The position numbers and the translations under genes were made by a program. From Rhodococcus sp. IITR03 (lineage in GTDB: Bacteria; Actinomycetota; Actinomycetes; Mycobacteriales; Mycobacteriaceae), in NCBI GenBank assembly GCA_001017865.1, contig LATQ01000222.1, positions 1 through 16,805 of the forward strand: 16,805 nt of DNA, in the 5' to 3' direction. Below, in pieces: positions 15,004 to 16,805 of the stretch (position 1 is the first letter of the stretch; each line of letters starts with the position of its first letter). The notes beneath the pieces were generated by a model. That model made no database searches. It saw only the letters and a list, made by a program, of their open reading frames with translations, and had not been told where the DNA came from.

Positions 15004-16177
15004 GTGCGCCCCGAATCCCAACGCTCCGGTATCGAGACGTTCCATGTCATGGATGTGTGGAAGGCGGCCGCCGAGCGGCAGCGCTCCCACGGCGACGTCC
15101 TGAGTCTCGCCGCCGGACAACCGTCGACCCCCGCACCCGCTCCCGTGCTCCGCGCCGCCAACCTCGCGATCGACACCGAACTGCTGGGTTACACGGAGAC
15201 CTTCGGCATCCTGCCGCTACGCGAGGAGATCGCGGCGTACCACCGCCACAAGTACGGCATCGACGTCGACGCGGACGACGTCGTCGTCACCACCGGCTCG
15301 TCCGCGCCTTCACCCTGGTGTTCCTCGCGGCCTTCGACGTCGGCGACACCGTGGTCGTCGCCCGCCCGGGCTACCCGGCCTACCGCAACACCCTCGCCGC
15401 GCTCGGCTGTCGCGTCGTCGAACTCGACTGCGGCCCACAGACCCGCTACCAGCCACCGTCGCGATGCTCGAGGAACTCGACGCTCCGCCCGCGGGAATCG
15501 TCGTCGCCAGCCCCGCCAACCCGACCGGCACGATGATCGAACCGTCCGAACTCGCGGCGCTCGCACGCTGGTGCGACGAGCACGGCAGCCTGCTCGTCTC
15601 CGACGAGATCTATCACGGCATCGAATTCGATACGCCCGGCTCACCCGCGACCTCCACGGCCTGGGCGACCTCCCGCGAATCCGTAGTGATCGGCTCGGTG
15701 TCGAAGTACTTCTCGATGACCGGCTGGCGGCTCGGCTGGATGCTCGCCCCCGAGAGGATGCGGCCGGCCCTGCAGCGACTCGCGTCGAACATGACGGTGT
15801 GCCCGCCGTCGATCTCCCAGTTCGCGGCGATCGAGGCGTTCGGCACCGAGGCCCGCACCGAACTCGACGGGCACGTCTCCCGCTACGCCGTGAACCGGGA
15901 ACTGCTGCTCGAAGGACTGCCGGACCTCGGCATCACGAAACTCGCACCGGCCGACGGAGCGTTCTACGTGTACGCCGATATCGGGCATCTTCTCGACGGG
16001 GAGAACTCGACAGCGTGGTGCGCCCGGCTGCTGCACGACACCGGTCTCGCGCTCGCACCGGGCGTCGACTTCGACACCGTGCGCGGCGACGGCACCGTGC
16101 GACTGTCGTTCGCGGGATCGACCGCCGACATCACCGCGGCGCTCGACCGGCTGGCGGGATGGCTGCCCGTCTCGTGA
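15004..16177 (+). CDS. Class I/II PLP-dependent aminotransferase, two frameshifts
   Basis: About 391 aa, fold type I, a cytosolic enzyme moving an amino group between an amino acid and a 2-oxo acid. Blocks in order: VLSLAAGQPSTPAP, LLGYTETFGILPLREEIAAY, VVVTTGSSGAFTLVFLAAFD, ARPGYPAYRNTLAALG, VVASPANPTGTMI (cofactor Asn), LLVSDEIYHGIEF (Asp and Tyr), IGSVSKYFSMTGWRLGWMLA with the Schiff-base lysine, and GDGTVRLSFAGS with the substrate-carboxylate Arg. Bases are missing near 15303-15305 (S-S-G-A-F-T) and 15452-15454 (Y-Q-P-T-V-A-M-L). The GTG at 15004 has TACCGT (14991-14996) 7 nt upstream, a leaderless-type start. It ends one base before the stop of the convergent GMC gene. Its amino acid substrate is not evident. 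Confidence 0.9.
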
Positions 16178-16805
16178 TCACCGCCCGTCGGCGATGATCC
16201 GCGCGATGTTCCGTTCGGCCAGCGCCGCGATGGTCAGCGACGGGTTCGCGGTGCCGGTGCTGCCCGGGATCAGCGCACCGTCGACGACGTAGAGACCGGG
16301 ATGGCCGTGCACGCGGCCGTAATCGTCGGTCGCCTCGCCGAGCACCGCACCGCCGAGCGGATGCGCAGTGAAGGTCGCGTTGACGTCCTCGGCCATCGGC
16401 GATGCGCCCGGGATCGTGCCACCGGCCTGTGCCATCGCGTTGTGCACGGCCCGCAGGGCGTCGACGCTCTCGCGTTCGCCACCGGCCGGCCAGTTCACAA
16501 CCGCTCGATCGGCACCGGGGTCGTACGCGAAGTCGGCGCGGGTGGGGTCGAGGGTCATGCCGAGGGAGGCGAGCATCCCGACGTCCTTCGCGGTGCCCGC
16601 GACGAACCAGTTCTCGAGGCTCAGCGGCAGACCGGACTCGTCGACGATCCGCGACGCCGACGGCGCGCCCTGGTCGCCGCCGAAACCTTCGGTGAGCGCG
16701 AACGAGCGGACGAGCACCGCGTCGCCGTTGGTGCCCCATCCCCGGCGACACGCTCGTCGAGTTCGGCAGCAAACCGGTGTGCCGGGCCTTGACGAGCAGT
16801 TCGGT
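16178..16805 (-). CDS. GMC oxidoreductase, class I cholesterol-oxidase-like, N-terminus beyond window
   Basis: The C-terminal part, about 210 aa, of an FAD-dependent GMC enzyme. It resembles Streptomyces ChoA and Rhodococcus ChoE, which oxidise the 3-beta-hydroxyl of cholesterol and isomerise the product. Matching blocks are ELLVKARHTGLLPNL, GRGWGTNGDAVLVRS, TRADFAYDPGADRAVVNWPA, TAHPLGGAVLGEATDDYGRV with the catalytic His, GHPGLYVVDGALIPGSTG, and ANPSLTIAALAERNIARII with the catalytic Asn. The FAD-binding N-terminus lies right of the window. Two bases are missing near 16742-16764; without them the frame enters at NSTSVSPGMG and is wrong. The gene ends ADGR at TGA 16178-16180. Activity on cholesterol is inferred from similarity; other hydroxysteroids are possible. 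Confidence 0.82.
   Translation of the reverse strand, partial: PNCSSRPGTPVCCRTRRACRRGWGTNGDAVLVRSFALTEGFGGDQGAPSASRIVDESGLPLSLENWFVAGTAKDVGMLASLGMTLDPTRADFAYDPGADRAVVNWPAGGERESVDALRAVHNAMAQAGGTIPGASPMAEDVNATFTAHPLGGAVLGEATDDYGRVHGHPGLYVVDGALIPGSTGTANPSLTIAALAERNIARIIADGR

Overview
The window is very GC-rich, densely coded DNA from a mycolate-type actinomycete, most likely Rhodococcus or a close relative. This is inferred from the protein families: a ThrE exporter, a class I cholesterol-oxidase-like GMC enzyme, a CocE/NonD hydrolase, a PHA-synthase-like hydrolase and small conserved actinobacterial proteins. Codon use is strongly G/C-ending, and several genes carry leaderless-type promoters.

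Layout. 1-1048 (-) is a ThrE-type threonine/serine exporter cut by the left edge. A tRNA-Thr(UGU) with an encoded CCA and a hairpin terminator follow at 1193-1300. Between 1300 and 2916 there are four small minus-strand genes: two membrane proteins, a conserved 80-aa protein and a YflT-like stress protein with its own terminator. A perfect dyad at 2941-2968 separates the stress gene from a divergent TetR regulator, which is followed by a ribokinase. The guanidine locus (4587-6155, -) reads, in transcription order: a Cys/His-rich 68-aa protein; a promoter; a guanidine-III riboswitch; a Gdx/SugE guanidinium exporter; a 4 x 16 bp tandem repeat; and a protein built from about 14 decapeptide repeats. 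Next come a PHA-synthase-like alpha/beta hydrolase (+) and a DHA2-type MFS exporter (-). An apparent minus-strand cluster then holds a SxxK serine hydrolase lipoprotein, an ArsR-like regulator and a HIT protein. A 32-bp AT-rich near-palindrome at 11083-11114 separates this cluster from a plus-strand run of a P-loop kinase, purD, a CocE/NonD-family protein and a class I aminotransferase. The right edge holds the C-terminal part of a GMC cholesterol-oxidase-like gene (-).

The reading frames are damaged throughout. Nearly every gene longer than about 330 bp needs one or more restored bases, about 30 in total, and every shift has the sign expected from missing bases. Where the lost base can be placed, it is almost always a G or C from a short G/C run; purD alone needs six. 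This looks like systematic sequencing or assembly error rather than mass pseudogenisation. Genes are therefore given as whole loci with frameshift positions stated.

The most interesting signals are the guanidine-III riboswitch/gdx unit, the CocE-family protein whose nucleophile serine is replaced by aspartate, the two operator-like dyads, and a recurring TANNNT hexamer 6-7 nt before seven start codons, which suggests leaderless transcription.
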